Counted from the stretch's first letter, positions 19,449 to 29,007 are shown. The stretch is 64,000 nucleotides of DNA from Arcobacter_B sp049472135 (GCF_049472135.1 NZ_JBMOVV010000001.1:1-64000), one strand, 5' to 3'. The notes: a model not told the origin generated them from the sequence alone. Program-made: numbers and translations.

Positions 19449-20265
19449 AAGAAGAATAATTCCAAAACCCTCTTTAAAAATAGAGAATATAATTACAAAA
19501 CTTGAAGAAAATAGAATAGAGTATAATGAGTTTTTAGAACTATTAGATAAAGCTAGTGATACTTTCTTTCAAACACCAGAATTAGAGTTTGAGTTATTAC
19601 TTTCAAATGGTTTACCGTTAGAATTAGATGAAGACAATTTTATATATCTAAAGACAAGTCAATCAAAAATAAGTGAACAAACTTTTTGTATTGTTGATAT
19701 TGAAACAAATGGTTCGTGTGTAAAAAAAGGTGCTCAAGTTATAGAAATTGGTGCAATCAAATATAAAAATGGTGAAATAATTGATAAATATGAGTCTTTA
19801 GTTCATGCAACAAAAATCCCAGAATATATTCAAGAAGTTACTCAAATCAATCCTTCTATGTTAGAAAATTCACCTGTTTTAGAAAAAGTGTTAAAAGAGT
19901 TTAAAGTTTTTTTAGGTGATGATCTTTTTGTCGCTCATAATATTAAATTTGATTATGGATTTATTTCAGATTCATTTGAAAAGTATGACCTAGGAAAACT
20001 AAGAAATAGAAAGCTTTGCACTATTGATTTAGCAAGAAGATGTATCGAATCAGAAAAGTATGGATTAAGAGCTTTAAAAGAGACATTAAACATTGATGTA
20101 GATAATCATCATAGGGCTTATTATGATGCCTTAGCAACTACTTATATTTTAAAAGAGTGTATTGATAAACTATTTAGTAAAGATATTACTAGTGAAGAGT
20201 TAATAAGTTTTTCAAAAAGTTCAAAAGTTAAACAAAAGAGTAAACAACAAGATAATAAGGAGTAA
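19438..20265 (+). CDS. DnaQ-like 3'-5' exonuclease (DEDDh)
   Basis: 275 residues. The DEDDh exonuclease motifs are Exo I IVDIETNG (about 83-90), Exo II HNIKFDYGFI and Exo III HHRAYYDALAT. The N-terminal 75 residues are a helical extension and the tail is basic. It resembles the polymerase III epsilon/PolC exonuclease domain and may proofread or process DNA or RNA ends. It overlaps the trpF 3' end and is 3 bases upstream of the HD gene, so it belongs to the rpe-trpF operon. Confidence 0.88.
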   Translation: MKSRRRIIPKPSLKIENIITKLEENRIEYNEFLELLDKASDTFFQTPELEFELLLSNGLPLELDEDNFIYLKTSQSKISEQTFCIVDIETNGSCVKKGAQVIEIGAIKYKNGEIIDKYESLVHATKIPEYIQEVTQINPSMLENSPVLEKVLKEFKVFLGDDLFVAHNIKFDYGFISDSFEKYDLGKLRNRKLCTIDLARRCIESEKYGLRALKETLNIDVDNHHRAYYDALATTYILKECIDKLFSKDITSEELISFSKSSKVKQKSKQQDNKE

Positions 20266-20268
20266 TTC

Positions 20269-20811
20269 ATGTTTTCGCAAGAAGTTTATTTAAAAGCTTT
20301 ATCTTATGCTTCAAAAGCCCATGGTGAACAAAAAACACCAAAAGGTCACCCTTATGTTGTACACATTACAGCTGTTGCTATGGAAGTTATTGTAGCTTGT
20401 GAAAAATCGCAACTTGATATAGAAAAAAGTAATCTAGCTGTATCTTGTGCTTTATTACATGATACAATTGAAGATACAGATATTACTTATGATGATTTAT
20501 ATACAGATTTTTCTCCTGAGGTTGCAGAGGGTGTCGAAGCATTAACAAAAGATAAAACTCTAAAAACCAAAAAAGAACAAATGCAGGATAGCTTAGAAAA
20601 ATTAATGAATCAACCATATGAAGTACAAATGGTAAAACTAGCTGATAGAATAACAAATCTTTCTACTCCTCCTAATCATTGGGACAGTGAAAAGAAAAAA
20701 TCATATTTAGATGAGGCAAAGTTTATTTTGTCATGTTTAAAAAATTCTAATATACATTTATCAATTAGACTTGAAGAAAAGATAAAAGATTATAGTAAGT
20801 TTATAGATTAG
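20269..20811 (+). CDS. HD-domain hydrolase, small RelA/SpoT-like (MESH1-like)
   Basis: 180 residues containing only an HD domain: H32 in VVHITAVAMEV, HD pair H64-D65 in ALLHDTIEDTD and a distal Asp in VKLADRITNL. These match the ppGpp hydrolase domain of SpoT and the single-domain MESH1/SAH proteins. It likely binds Mn and may hydrolyse (p)ppGpp or a related nucleotide, but the substrate is not proven by sequence. It is the last gene of the rpe operon, before a strong terminator. Confidence 0.82.
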   Translation: MFSQEVYLKALSYASKAHGEQKTPKGHPYVVHITAVAMEVIVACEKSQLDIEKSNLAVSCALLHDTIEDTDITYDDLYTDFSPEVAEGVEALTKDKTLKTKKEQMQDSLEKLMNQPYEVQMVKLADRITNLSTPPNHWDSEKKKSYLDEAKFILSCLKNSNIHLSIRLEEKIKDYSKFID

Positions 20812-20824
20812 ACTTTGGATATAT

Positions 20825-20860
20825 AAAAAAAGGGGAAGTTTTTAAACTTCCCCTTTTTTT
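20825..20860. terminator. Strong bidirectional intrinsic terminator
   Basis: Stem GGGGAAGTTT/AAACTTCCCC (20832-20841 with 20844-20853), flanked by seven A on the left and seven T on the right. It works for both the HD gene (+) and oorC (-). Confidence 0.92.
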
Positions 20861-20878
20861 GTTTGCTTGTAAAGTCTA

Positions 20879-21454
20879 TTAAGAAGCTTGTGCAGCTTCT
20901 GCTTCTTTAGCATACTTATAACCTAAGTCATAAGCTTTATTATTAATATCATGTACTTTTGCAGGTACTTTAGAAAGCATAGTCTCTCTTAGTTTTTCTG
21001 CTGGAATTGTTTCACCTGTAAAGTAGTTAGCCATTGCTAATGCTAATACAGATTGAGTAATTACATTTCCAACTTCTTCTTTTGCAATAGTAATAATTGG
21101 AATCTCAATGATATTCCATTTTTTTCTATCTTCTTCAGTAGGAGTTACTAGGTTTGGCTCAATAACAATTGTTCCACCTGGTTTAACACCATTTTTGAAT
21201 TGGTTGTAAGATACATTTGCAACTGATAACATGAAATCAATTTCACCATCATTTGCATATGGATATAAAATCTCTTCATCTTGAATAGTGATATCAACAA
21301 CTGTTGGTCCACCTCTAACTTGAGAAGTATATGTAGCAGTTTTTAATCCGTATCCACCATCATTAATTTTTGCAGCTGCGAAAATCGCACCTGCAAGAAG
21401 AACACCTTGTCCACCAACACCTGTAAATCTCATTAAAGTTCTATTAGCTGCCAT
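20879..21454 (-). CDS. oorC: 2-oxoglutarate:acceptor oxidoreductase, gamma subunit
   Basis: 191 residues, the pyruvate/2-oxoacid:ferredoxin oxidoreductase gamma-type domain. FTGVGGQGVLLAGAIFAAA (about 10-28) and TYTSQVRGGPTVVDI are the family signatures. It is part of the four-subunit enzyme that converts 2-oxoglutarate and CoA to succinyl-CoA, with electrons passed to a low-potential acceptor. It is last in oorDABC, 11 bases after oorB, and ends before the shared terminator. Confidence 0.95.
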   Translation of the reverse strand: MAANRTLMRFTGVGGQGVLLAGAIFAAAKINDGGYGLKTATYTSQVRGGPTVVDITIQDEEILYPYANDGEIDFMLSVANVSYNQFKNGVKPGGTIVIEPNLVTPTEEDRKKWNIIEIPIITIAKEEVGNVITQSVLALAMANYFTGETIPAEKLRETMLSKVPAKVHDINNKAYDLGYKYAKEAEAAQAS

Positions 21455-21465
21455 GATGTTACTCC

Positions 21466-22299
21466 TTATAGTTGTACTGCTGTTTTATTTGCGTGAGCTT
21501 CTTTTACTTTTTCGTAAGCTTCACAATATTCTTGAGCATCAGCATCGTGTTTTAAGATACCAGTAGGGAATTTACCTGTTTGCTCTTCTGGCTCTAATTT
21601 ATCAAATTTAGCTTTTGCTAATGAGATAGAATCAATCCACTCTAAGTTAGCCATAGCTGTAGCCATTTTATTTTTTCTACCTAAGTTTACGTGACAGTTA
21701 GAGAATACTTCAACAAAAGAGAATCCTTTGTGTTGGAATGCTTTAACTAAAACTCTCTCAAGTTTCTTAGGATCTAACATTGTTTCTCTTGCAACAAAAG
21801 AAGCTCCTGCAGCTTCAACTAATTTACAAGCGTCAAATGTAGGGTCAATATTACCTCTACTCATTGTAACTGTCCACATACCTTGAGGAGTAGTTGGAGA
21901 AGTTTGAGAGTTTGTTAATCCATAAATGAAGTTATTGATAATAATGTAGTTAAGGTCAATGTTTCTTCTTGAAGCATGAATTGTGTGGTTACCACCAATT
22001 GCAAGTCCATCACCGTCTCCACCAACTACGATAACTTTTTTATCTGGGTTAGCTAATTTAATACCTGTAGCATATGCTAATGTTCTACCGTGAGTAGTGT
22101 GAACTGTGTTACAGTTGATGTAAGAAGAGAATCTTCCTGAACAACCAATACCAGAAACAACACAAACATCATCCATATTCCAACCAGTTTTTTCAATGGC
22201 TCTAATTACAGATTTTAAAATAACTCCATCACCACATCCCCAACACCATAGTGTTGGCATTTTGTCTGTTCTTAAATATTCATCATAATTAAATGCCAT
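21466..22299 (-). CDS. oorB: 2-oxoglutarate:acceptor oxidoreductase, beta (TPP-binding) subunit
   Basis: 277 residues. WCWGCGDGVILKS and VVSGIGCSGRFSSY supply conserved cysteines, and GGDGDGLAIGGNHTIHASRR (about 93-112) is the TPP/Mg-binding GDGD motif. It is the catalytic beta subunit that decarboxylates 2-oxoglutarate. It sits 2 bases after oorA in the operon. Confidence 0.96.
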   Translation of the reverse strand: MAFNYDEYLRTDKMPTLWCWGCGDGVILKSVIRAIEKTGWNMDDVCVVSGIGCSGRFSSYINCNTVHTTHGRTLAYATGIKLANPDKKVIVVGGDGDGLAIGGNHTIHASRRNIDLNYIIINNFIYGLTNSQTSPTTPQGMWTVTMSRGNIDPTFDACKLVEAAGASFVARETMLDPKKLERVLVKAFQHKGFSFVEVFSNCHVNLGRKNKMATAMANLEWIDSISLAKAKFDKLEPEEQTGKFPTGILKHDADAQEYCEAYEKVKEAHANKTAVQL

Positions 22300-22301
22300 G
22301 A

Positions 22302-23432
22302 TTACATTCCTTTCACTTTTTCAATAATCTCTAATGGAGATAAAGGTCTTCCGTTTACTTTAAATAATGTATCAAAGTCAGATCTTCCAGATACTCTTTG
22401 TACTTCATCTGCAAATTGACCCATATTTAATTCAGTAACTAATACTTTATCAAATTTGTTCATTAATTCTTTAATTCTTTCAGCTGGGCTTGGCCAAATT
22501 GTAAGTGGTCTAAACATACCAACTTTAATTCCTTCAGCTCTTAATCTATTGATTGCTTCAGTTACACCTAATGATACTGAACCATATGCAACAATCATAA
22601 TATCAGCGTCGTCTAACATATACTCTTCATTTAATTCTAATTCATCAGTATGCGCATCAACTTTTTTAAATAATCTTTTCATTAATGCATCACAAGTATC
22701 TGCATCTTCTGTTGGGTGACCAGTTGGTCCATGGTGTAATCCAGTGAAGTGGTATCTGTAACCTTCGAACATTGGATTTAATACTGCTGGTTCATCTTCA
22801 CCAACACCATATGGTTTATACTCTTTTGGATCACCTTCAAATTTCTTTCTAGAAATTTTTGAAGCTTGTACATCTTCTAAATCAGGAATAGTTGCTTTAC
22901 CACTCATGTGACCAATAGTTTCATCTAATAATACGAATACAGGTTGCATAAATCTGTCAGCTAAGTTGAATGCTCTAACAACTTCTGTATAACACTCATT
23001 TAAGTTACCTGGACATAAAGTAATTGATTTTACATCTCCGTGAGTTGGGTTTTTAGCTTGTAATAAATCCCCTTGTGCAACTCTTGTTGGAAGACCAGTT
23101 GATGGACCACCTCTCATTACGTTTACAACTACTAATGGAACTTCTGAAATGTATCCTACACCTAAGTTTTCTGCTTTTAATGAAATACCAGGTCCTGAAG
23201 AAGCTGTCATAGATCTTTTTCCAGACATTGCTGCACCTAATGCAGTACAAATTCCAGAAATCTCATCTTCCATTTGGATACAAGCTTTTCCTCTTGCAGG
23301 TAAAGCTGAAGATAAAACGTGCATTATTTCACTTGAAGGAGTAATAGGGTACCCACCAAAAAACTCAACATCAGAGTCTAGTGCAGCTTTAGCTGCTAAT
23401 TCATTACCAGTTGAAATTAGTTCTCTTGCCAT
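22302..23432 (-). CDS. oorA: 2-oxoglutarate:acceptor oxidoreductase, alpha subunit
   Basis: 376 residues. Features include GNELAAKAALDSDVEFFGGYP at the start (first segment of the pyrimidine-binding domain), TASSGPGISLKAENLG and the C-terminal transketolase-like domain with VTELNMGQF. The ATG at 23432 is preferred over a TTG one codon upstream, because AAGGAG (23443-23438) lies 5 bases before the ATG and only 2 before the TTG. That ribosome binding site overlaps the oorD stop. Confidence 0.95.
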   Translation of the reverse strand: MARELISTGNELAAKAALDSDVEFFGGYPITPSSEIMHVLSSALPARGKACIQMEDEISGICTALGAAMSGKRSMTASSGPGISLKAENLGVGYISEVPLVVVNVMRGGPSTGLPTRVAQGDLLQAKNPTHGDVKSITLCPGNLNECYTEVVRAFNLADRFMQPVFVLLDETIGHMSGKATIPDLEDVQASKISRKKFEGDPKEYKPYGVGEDEPAVLNPMFEGYRYHFTGLHHGPTGHPTEDADTCDALMKRLFKKVDAHTDELELNEEYMLDDADIMIVAYGSVSLGVTEAINRLRAEGIKVGMFRPLTIWPSPAERIKELMNKFDKVLVTELNMGQFADEVQRVSGRSDFDTLFKVNGRPLSPLEIIEKVKGM

Positions 23433-23441
23433 CAATTCTCC

Positions 23442-23765
23442 TTAAGCATCTTCATCTAAAATTCTATAGTTATTTTTAATAACTTTTTCTTTTCTTTCTT
23501 TTGCTTCATCACTTAACTTAGCAAATTTAAACTCTTTTCTATCTGCTACGTAAATAGCAAAGTCTGGACATGCAAGTTCACAGTCAGTACAACCAATACA
23601 TGCTTCAGGATGAACTACTTTAATCATCGACCCTAAAGTTGAAGTAACCTCTTGTCTCATAGCAAGTACACCAGCTGGACAAACAGAAACACACTTATCA
23701 CATGCTTTACATCTATCTTCATTCACCCAAACAGGAGTGTTTGCAGGAGCTTCCATATTAGACAT
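23442..23765 (-). CDS. oorD: 2-oxoglutarate:acceptor oxidoreductase, delta (ferredoxin-like) subunit
   Basis: 107 residues with two 4Fe-4S motifs: CKACDKCVSVCP (about 19-30) and CIGCTDCELACP (about 56-67). It passes electrons from the TPP subunit to the external acceptor. It is first in oorDABC, with AAGGGGA before the ATG. The 290-bp region upstream to 24058 is AT-rich and holds the divergent promoters and nothing else I can name. Confidence 0.95.
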   Translation of the reverse strand: MSNMEAPANTPVWVNEDRCKACDKCVSVCPAGVLAMRQEVTSTLGSMIKVVHPEACIGCTDCELACPDFAIYVADRKEFKFAKLSDEAKERKEKVIKNNYRILDEDA

Positions 23766-24029
23766 AATTTCCCCTTATTATTTTTTGTTTATCAATAGTT
23801 GAATAAATCTCAATTATTATTGTTGAATGATAACCTATATCACATCTAAAAATTAATTAAAAACGGCAAATTAAATTCTTAATTTTTCTATTGTTACATT
23901 TCGCTACATGATTTTTTTAAGTGTATAATAAGTGGCTTTGAAACTATAATTAACCTTAATTTATATTACTAGTTTTTTATTAAAAGATGTAGTTAATTTA
24001 TATTTAAAATTTATCTATGAATTTTTTGA

Positions 24030-24035
24030 TATAAT
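24030..24035 (+). promoter_or_regulatory. -10 box of the methyltransferase operon
   Basis: TATAAT in TTTTTGATATAATATC, 23 bases before the TTG start at 24059. Confidence 0.55.
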
Positions 24036-24058
24036 ATCTAAAATATTAAAGGATAGAT

Positions 24059-24772
24059 TTGGTTTTATATCAGCCTAAAGACGGCTATTGCTACAATAGT
24101 GACACTCATTTTTTATATAATTTTATATGTAGCAATCTAGCAAAATTTAAAAATGTCAAAGGTGAGCTTTTAGATATTGGAAGTGGTAGTGGTATCTTAG
24201 GACTGCTAGTATCTAGAGAGTATGAAAAGCTTTCGTTAAATCAATGTGAGATACAAGAAGTGTTTCAGTTCTTCTCACAAAAGAACGCTTTTTGTAATAA
24301 GCTTGATGCTGAAATGCATAAAGGCTCTTTTTTAGAGATGAATTTTGAAAAAAAGTTTGATATTTGTGTTTCTAACCCTCCTTTTTATCATACAAATGTA
24401 ATAAAAAGTGAAAATGAAATAATAAAAATTGCACGATATAATGATTCAATGCCTTTAGAAAAATTTATTTCTAAGGTATCTTCAATACTAAAAGATTCAG
24501 GTCAGTTCTTCTTTTGTTACGATGTGAAACAGATTAATGAGATACTTATCTGCTTAAAAAAGTATAATCTGAATTTAGAGAGTTTACAATTTGTTCATCC
24601 TAAAAAAGAAAAAGATGCAACACTTATATTGGTATATGCAAGAAAAAACTCTAAATCTTTAACTAAAATTCTACCTCCTTTATTTGTATTTGAAAATAGT
24701 GAGTTTACTAATGAAGTTCAAGAGATATATAAAAAATCTTCAACTCATAGTATAAAGGTTGATTATGAGTAA
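24059..24772 (+). CDS. TrmN6/YfiC-like adenine-N6 methyltransferase
   Basis: 237 residues, Rossmann-type methyltransferase. The SAM motif is LLDIGSGSGILGLLVS (about 36-51) and the N6-adenine-type catalytic motif NPPF is in CVSNPPFYHTN (about 105-115). This matches enzymes that methylate A37 of tRNA1(Val). The start is TTG, 5 bases after AAAGGA; the N-terminus LYQPKDGYCYNSDTHFLYNF aligns with the family. It overlaps the next gene. Confidence 0.87.
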   Translation: MVLYQPKDGYCYNSDTHFLYNFICSNLAKFKNVKGELLDIGSGSGILGLLVSREYEKLSLNQCEIQEVFQFFSQKNAFCNKLDAEMHKGSFLEMNFEKKFDICVSNPPFYHTNVIKSENEIIKIARYNDSMPLEKFISKVSSILKDSGQFFFCYDVKQINEILICLKKYNLNLESLQFVHPKKEKDATLILVYARKNSKSLTKILPPLFVFENSEFTNEVQEIYKKSSTHSIKVDYE

Positions 24773-25148
24773 TATTTTGAAAAAAGATGGATTTGATTAC
24801 TCTTTTGACCCAAGTGGATGTGATACTTGTGGTGGAAAGTGTTGTATTGGTGAGAGTGGTTATATTTGGATTAATAAAAATGAAATAGAAAACTTAGCAA
24901 AACATTTAAATATTTCTTTAAATGAATTAGGGCAAAAGTTTTTAATGAAAATAGGGTATAAATACAGTATAAAAGAGATACAATTAGAAAAAGATAATTA
25001 TGCATGTGTGTTTTTTGATTTAGAAAAAAAACAGTGTAGTATTTATGAAGCTAGACCAAGTCAATGTAGAACTTTCCCTTTTTGGGACTATTTTAAGCAG
25101 AACAAAGAAGAGGTTTTTAAAGAGTGCCCAGCTGTAAAGAGTATCTAG
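24765..25148 (+). CDS. YkgJ-family cysteine cluster protein
   Basis: 127 residues. Cysteines are arranged as in the UPF0153/YkgJ family: CDTCGGKCC near residues 17-25 and a later set (CSIYEARPSQCRTFPFW, ECPA), likely binding zinc or an iron-sulfur cluster. Function is unknown. The ATG at 24765 is chosen over a TTG two codons upstream, because AAAGG lies 6 bases before the ATG. It overlaps both neighbours. Confidence 0.85.
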   Translation: MSNILKKDGFDYSFDPSGCDTCGGKCCIGESGYIWINKNEIENLAKHLNISLNELGQKFLMKIGYKYSIKEIQLEKDNYACVFFDLEKKQCSIYEARPSQCRTFPFWDYFKQNKEEVFKECPAVKSI

Positions 25149-26440
25149 GTTCTATTGTATTAGCTACAACTTTATTAGGATGTAGTGTACAAAGTCAAAA
25201 CTTAGATATTAAAACAAATAATAAAGAAGAGTTTATAACTGTTAAACATAATGAGTTTATTCTTGAAGATCAATACATAATATATGCACTTGAAAATGAA
25301 CATCAACAAAAGTTTGATATAGCAAGAGATATATATTATAAACTTTTTTCTAAAACAAATAAATATGAATACTTTCTAAAATTTTTATCTTTAAACTTTT
25401 TATTAAATGATTTAAAAACAATAAAAAAATATGCATCTGAAAATCTTGTATTAGGAATAAAAGAAGAAGAACAAATTCTTCGTTTTTATATTTTAAGTCT
25501 TTTTAAATTAAAAGAGTATGACGATGCAATTAGTTGGGCAAAAGATTTAACTAAAAGATTTTATAAAGATGTAAATTTAGAATTACTTGGAACTATTTAT
25601 TTACAAAAAAAAGATTATGCTAAAGCATCATCTATTTTTGAAGAAGCTTATAAATTAAGTGGTGATTCTAGAACTCTATTTTCTTTAACAAATGTAAAAT
25701 TTTACTATTTAGATGAAAAAGAAGAATCTGTTGAATTACTTGAAAACTTTATTGAAAAAAATGGTCTGGAATATGGAGTTGCTATACAACTTTTAACTTT
25801 TTATGAAAAAAGTAAGAGTGATGAAAAAATAATTGAACTTCTTAAAAAGATGTATTTTGAATATAGACAAGATGAAAATGAAGAATTATTGAAAAGAATA
25901 AAAGGTTTACTTTTAAGATATCTTGCGAAAAAAGATTTAAATGAAGCTATAAAGTTTTTTGAGAAAAATGATAAAGACCCAAAAGTTTTACTTGCTTTAT
26001 ATCAAAGTGCAAATAAACCACAAAAAGCATTAAGTATTCTAAATGAGTTATATACAAAAACAAAAAATTCTGATTATTTAGCACAAATTGCAATATTAGA
26101 ATTTGAATTAGCAAAAGATAAAAATCTAGTTGTAAATAGTGTAATTGCTAAGTTTACAAAAGCTTTAGAAGAAGTAGATAATCATGTTTATCAAAACTAC
26201 TTAGCTTATATTTTAATTGATTATGATAAAGATGTAAAAAAAGGTTTATCTTTAGTAAAACTAGCTTTAGAGAAAGAGCCTGATAATTTGGCTTATATTG
26301 ATACTTTAGCATGGGGTGAATATAAATTAAATAATTGTGCAACTGCTTATGAACAAATGAAAAAAGTTGTTGATAAAGCAGGACTTGAAGATAAAGAAAT
26401 AAAATTTCATTGGGAAAAAATTAAGGAGTGTATTAAGTGA
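25124..26440 (+). CDS. TPR-repeat lipoprotein
   Basis: 438 residues. A short N-terminus with lipobox TLLGCS (Cys about residue 20) predicts lipid anchoring. The rest is helical with recurring TPR-like units, such as EDQYIIYALENEHQQKFDIA near 48-67, LELLGTIYLQKKDYAKASSI near 154-173 and AYIDTLAWGEYKLNNCATAY near 397-416. It probably acts as a periplasmic scaffold; partners are unknown. The GTG start overlaps the ykgJ-like gene by 25 bases, and its stop overlaps trpC by GTGA. Confidence 0.8.
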   Translation: MPSCKEYLGSIVLATTLLGCSVQSQNLDIKTNNKEEFITVKHNEFILEDQYIIYALENEHQQKFDIARDIYYKLFSKTNKYEYFLKFLSLNFLLNDLKTIKKYASENLVLGIKEEEQILRFYILSLFKLKEYDDAISWAKDLTKRFYKDVNLELLGTIYLQKKDYAKASSIFEEAYKLSGDSRTLFSLTNVKFYYLDEKEESVELLENFIEKNGLEYGVAIQLLTFYEKSKSDEKIIELLKKMYFEYRQDENEELLKRIKGLLLRYLAKKDLNEAIKFFEKNDKDPKVLLALYQSANKPQKALSILNELYTKTKNSDYLAQIAILEFELAKDKNLVVNSVIAKFTKALEEVDNHVYQNYLAYILIDYDKDVKKGLSLVKLALEKEPDNLAYIDTLAWGEYKLNNCATAYEQMKKVVDKAGLEDKEIKFHWEKIKECIK

Positions 26441-27231
26441 TATTAGATGAAATTAACAGACGAACTTTAGAAGATGTTGAGAAAAGAAAAAAAGATTTGC
26501 CATTGGATTTATTAGGAAGAACACTTTCTTCAAATCCTTATACGCCAAGAGATGTTAAACCATATTTAACTGCAACAAAAGAAGAACCTATTAGAATTAT
26601 TGCTGAAGTAAAAAAAGCAAGTCCTTCAAAAGGTGTTATTAAAGATGACTTTGATCCAATAGCTATTGCACAAGAATATTCAAACAATGGAGCAAATGCT
26701 ATTTCTGTATTAACAGAGCCTCATTGGTTTCAAGGAAACTTAGAGTATTTAACTGCGATTAGAAGATATGTGCCAACACCACTTTTAAGAAAAGATTTTA
26801 TTTTAGATAAATATCAAATTGTTGAAGCTTTAGTTTACGGTGCAGATTTTATTTTATTAATTGCAAAGAGTTTAAGTACAAAAGATTTAAAAGAGTTATA
26901 TGAGTATGCTTTACATTTAGGCTTAGAAGTATTAGTTGAAGTTCATGATAAAGAAGACTTAACAAAAGCGATGAAGTGTGGTGCTCATATTGTAGGAATA
27001 AATCATAGAAATTTAGAAACTATGGAAATGGATATGACTTTATGTGAAAAGTTAATTCCAATGATTCCAAATGGAAAAATTATTGTAGCTGAATCTGGAG
27101 TTTCTAATACAGAAATAATTGCTAGATTAAGTGATGTTGGAGCTGATGCGTTCCTAATAGGTGAGCATTTTATGAGAGTTCCTTCTATTGAAGAAGAACT
27201 ACAAAAATTCAAAAAAGCTAAAGAAGCTTAG
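26437..27231 (+). CDS. trpC: Indole-3-glycerol phosphate synthase
   Basis: 264 residues. EVKKASPSKGVI (catalytic Lys, about 58-69), LRKDFILDKYQI, GINHRNLETMEMD and VAESGVSN are the TrpC signatures. It closes the indole ring in tryptophan synthesis. GTG start, 8 bases after AAGGAG. It is coupled to a TPR lipoprotein gene rather than to other trp genes. Confidence 0.96.
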   Translation: MILDEINRRTLEDVEKRKKDLPLDLLGRTLSSNPYTPRDVKPYLTATKEEPIRIIAEVKKASPSKGVIKDDFDPIAIAQEYSNNGANAISVLTEPHWFQGNLEYLTAIRRYVPTPLLRKDFILDKYQIVEALVYGADFILLIAKSLSTKDLKELYEYALHLGLEVLVEVHDKEDLTKAMKCGAHIVGINHRNLETMEMDMTLCEKLIPMIPNGKIIVAESGVSNTEIIARLSDVGADAFLIGEHFMRVPSIEEELQKFKKAKEA

Positions 27232-27241
27232 TAAAAATGAC

Positions 27242-27273
27242 TTATTTAAAGACTAAGTTTAGTCTTTAAATAA
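27242..27273. terminator. Bidirectional terminator between trpC and yggS
   Basis: Perfect 15-bp stem (TTATTTAAAGACTAA with TTAGTCTTTAAATAA) and a 2-base loop. The yggS stop codon at 27259-27261 lies inside the right arm. Confidence 0.75.
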
Positions 27274-27939
27274 AGTTGAACCCACTCTAATCATATTTGA
27301 ACCGCATGCAATTGCAAGCTCATAATCAGAACTCATACCCATAGAACAGTATTTAGCTCCAAAAGGCTTTAATTCATCAAAAATCTTTTTTGTAGTTTTG
27401 AAAGACTCTTTTATAACTTTTTCATCATTAACATGTGCTCCAATACTCATAACACCTTTAAGTTTTAGATTAGGACATGTCTCTAAAATTTCTTTATAAA
27501 TTGATACAGCATCTTCTGGTTCAACACCAGCTTTTGTATCTTCTTTTGCTGAGTTTATTTGAAGTAGGGCATTGATTTTCTTACCTTTTGCTTCAAGCTT
27601 TTTATCAAACTCTTGTGCTAGTTCTAATGAGTCAATTGACTGAACAAGTGAAGGATTTAAATCAATAAGATTATTGATTTTATTTTTTTGTAATCTTCCC
27701 ACAAAATGCCATTCAATTGGTAATTCATCTAATGCTTCACTTTTTTCTCTTAAGTCTTGAACTTTATTCTCACCAAAAGCTCTTTGTCCTGCTTCATAAA
27801 GAGTAGCAACATCATCAGAACTTGAGTATTTACTAATACCAATTACTTTTACGATATGGTGCTCTGAAACTCTAAGTCTTGCCCCTTCAACTCTTGTGAT
27901 AATATCATCTAAATTTCTAGTAGCTATTTTCTTATCCAT
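27259..27939 (-). CDS. YggS/PLPBP family PLP homeostasis protein
   Basis: 226 residues, alanine-racemase-like single barrel. The PLP lysine is K37 in VIGISKYSSSDDV; FGENKVQDLREK, WHFVGRLQKNKI and LKGVMSIGA are family signatures. It binds PLP without known catalysis and balances vitamin B6 and amino-acid pools. It is 9 bases after rseP, at the end of the long minus-strand operon. Confidence 0.93.
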   Translation of the reverse strand: MDKKIATRNLDDIITRVEGARLRVSEHHIVKVIGISKYSSSDDVATLYEAGQRAFGENKVQDLREKSEALDELPIEWHFVGRLQKNKINNLIDLNPSLVQSIDSLELAQEFDKKLEAKGKKINALLQINSAKEDTKAGVEPEDAVSIYKEILETCPNLKLKGVMSIGAHVNDEKVIKESFKTTKKIFDELKPFGAKYCSMGMSSDYELAIACGSNMIRVGSTLFKD

Positions 27940-27948
27940 TATTTACCT

Positions 27949-29007
27949 TTATTCATTTAAAAAAATTCTATTAATATCATTATATATTCCAAGTAACATT
28001 AAACTTGCAAGTACTACCCATCCCATGATTGTTAAGAACATAAATACTTGATCACTTGGTTTTCTTCTTAATATCATTTCATATAAGTTAAACATTATAT
28101 GACCACCATCAAGTGCTGGAATTGGAAGTAGGTTTAGTACTCCAAGGTTTACTGAGATTAAAGCAGTAATACTTAAAAGAGCAATAATACTAGATTCACT
28201 AGCATCAGAAATTACTTTTCCAATAGTGATAACTCCACCAATTTCAGAACTTGGAATTATTCCTTGAATAAGTTTTTGAACCCCTTGGAATATCATAGTT
28301 GAAGCAAAAACAGTTTTCTCATATGCAAAAACTAAAGAGTCAGTAAATGATAAATCAAGATTGATAACTTTTCCTGAAGGAGAAATACCTATCATTCTTT
28401 TTTTGATTTTTTCTTTGAACATATTCTCAGAGTCTGAAATATAAGGATTTATTGTTTTCGCAAAATATTTACCATCTCTTTGTATATAAAATTTAAGAGG
28501 TCCTTGAGTTGTTGTAATTACTTTTCCTATATCACTCCAAGTAGTGATATCTGTATTGTTTATTTTTAATATTTCATCTTTAGCTAATATTCCAGCTTGT
28601 TGTGCTGGAGAATTATCTAATACTTTACCAACTTGAGGTGCAAGTGCACTAGCTCCTAAGATAGCAATAAAAAAGTATAATACAGCTGCTAAAATAAAGT
28701 TAGCAAATGGTCCTGCAAAAAGTATTATGATTCTTTGCCATGGTTTTTTATTATTATAAGAATCATCACCTTGTTCTTCAAGTCCTGGTCGTGAATCATC
28801 TTGACCTTTCATTCTTACATATCCTCCAAGAGGAATTAATGCAAATTGCCAAGTTGTACCTTTCCATTCTTTTGAGAAAAGTTGTTTTCCAAAGCCAATC
28901 GAGAATACATGAACTTTTACACCAAAGTAACGAGCAGCTAAAAAGTGTCCTAGTTCATGAAAAAATACTAAAAAAGATAGTACTAGTATAAAAGTAATAG
29001 CACCCAA
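27949..29007 (-). CDS. rseP: Site-2 protease RseP (M50 metalloprotease)
   Basis: 352 residues. The zinc motif HELGH is at 17-21 in the first membrane helix. A single PDZ domain lies about 115-190 (APQVGKVLDNSPAQQAGI), and the second metal ligand region is LPIPALDGGH near 296-305. E. coli RseP has two PDZ domains; one is normal in this group. It cleaves transmembrane anti-sigma factors and signal peptides. Operon with pgsA upstream. Confidence 0.95.
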   Translation of the reverse strand: MGAITFILVLSFLVFFHELGHFLAARYFGVKVHVFSIGFGKQLFSKEWKGTTWQFALIPLGGYVRMKGQDDSRPGLEEQGDDSYNNKKPWQRIIILFAGPFANFILAAVLYFFIAILGASALAPQVGKVLDNSPAQQAGILAKDEILKINNTDITTWSDIGKVITTTQGPLKFYIQRDGKYFAKTINPYISDSENMFKEKIKKRMIGISPSGKVINLDLSFTDSLVFAYEKTVFASTMIFQGVQKLIQGIIPSSEIGGVITIGKVISDASESSIIALLSITALISVNLGVLNLLPIPALDGGHIMFNLYEMILRRKPSDQVFMFLTIMGWVVLASLMLLGIYNDINRIFLNE

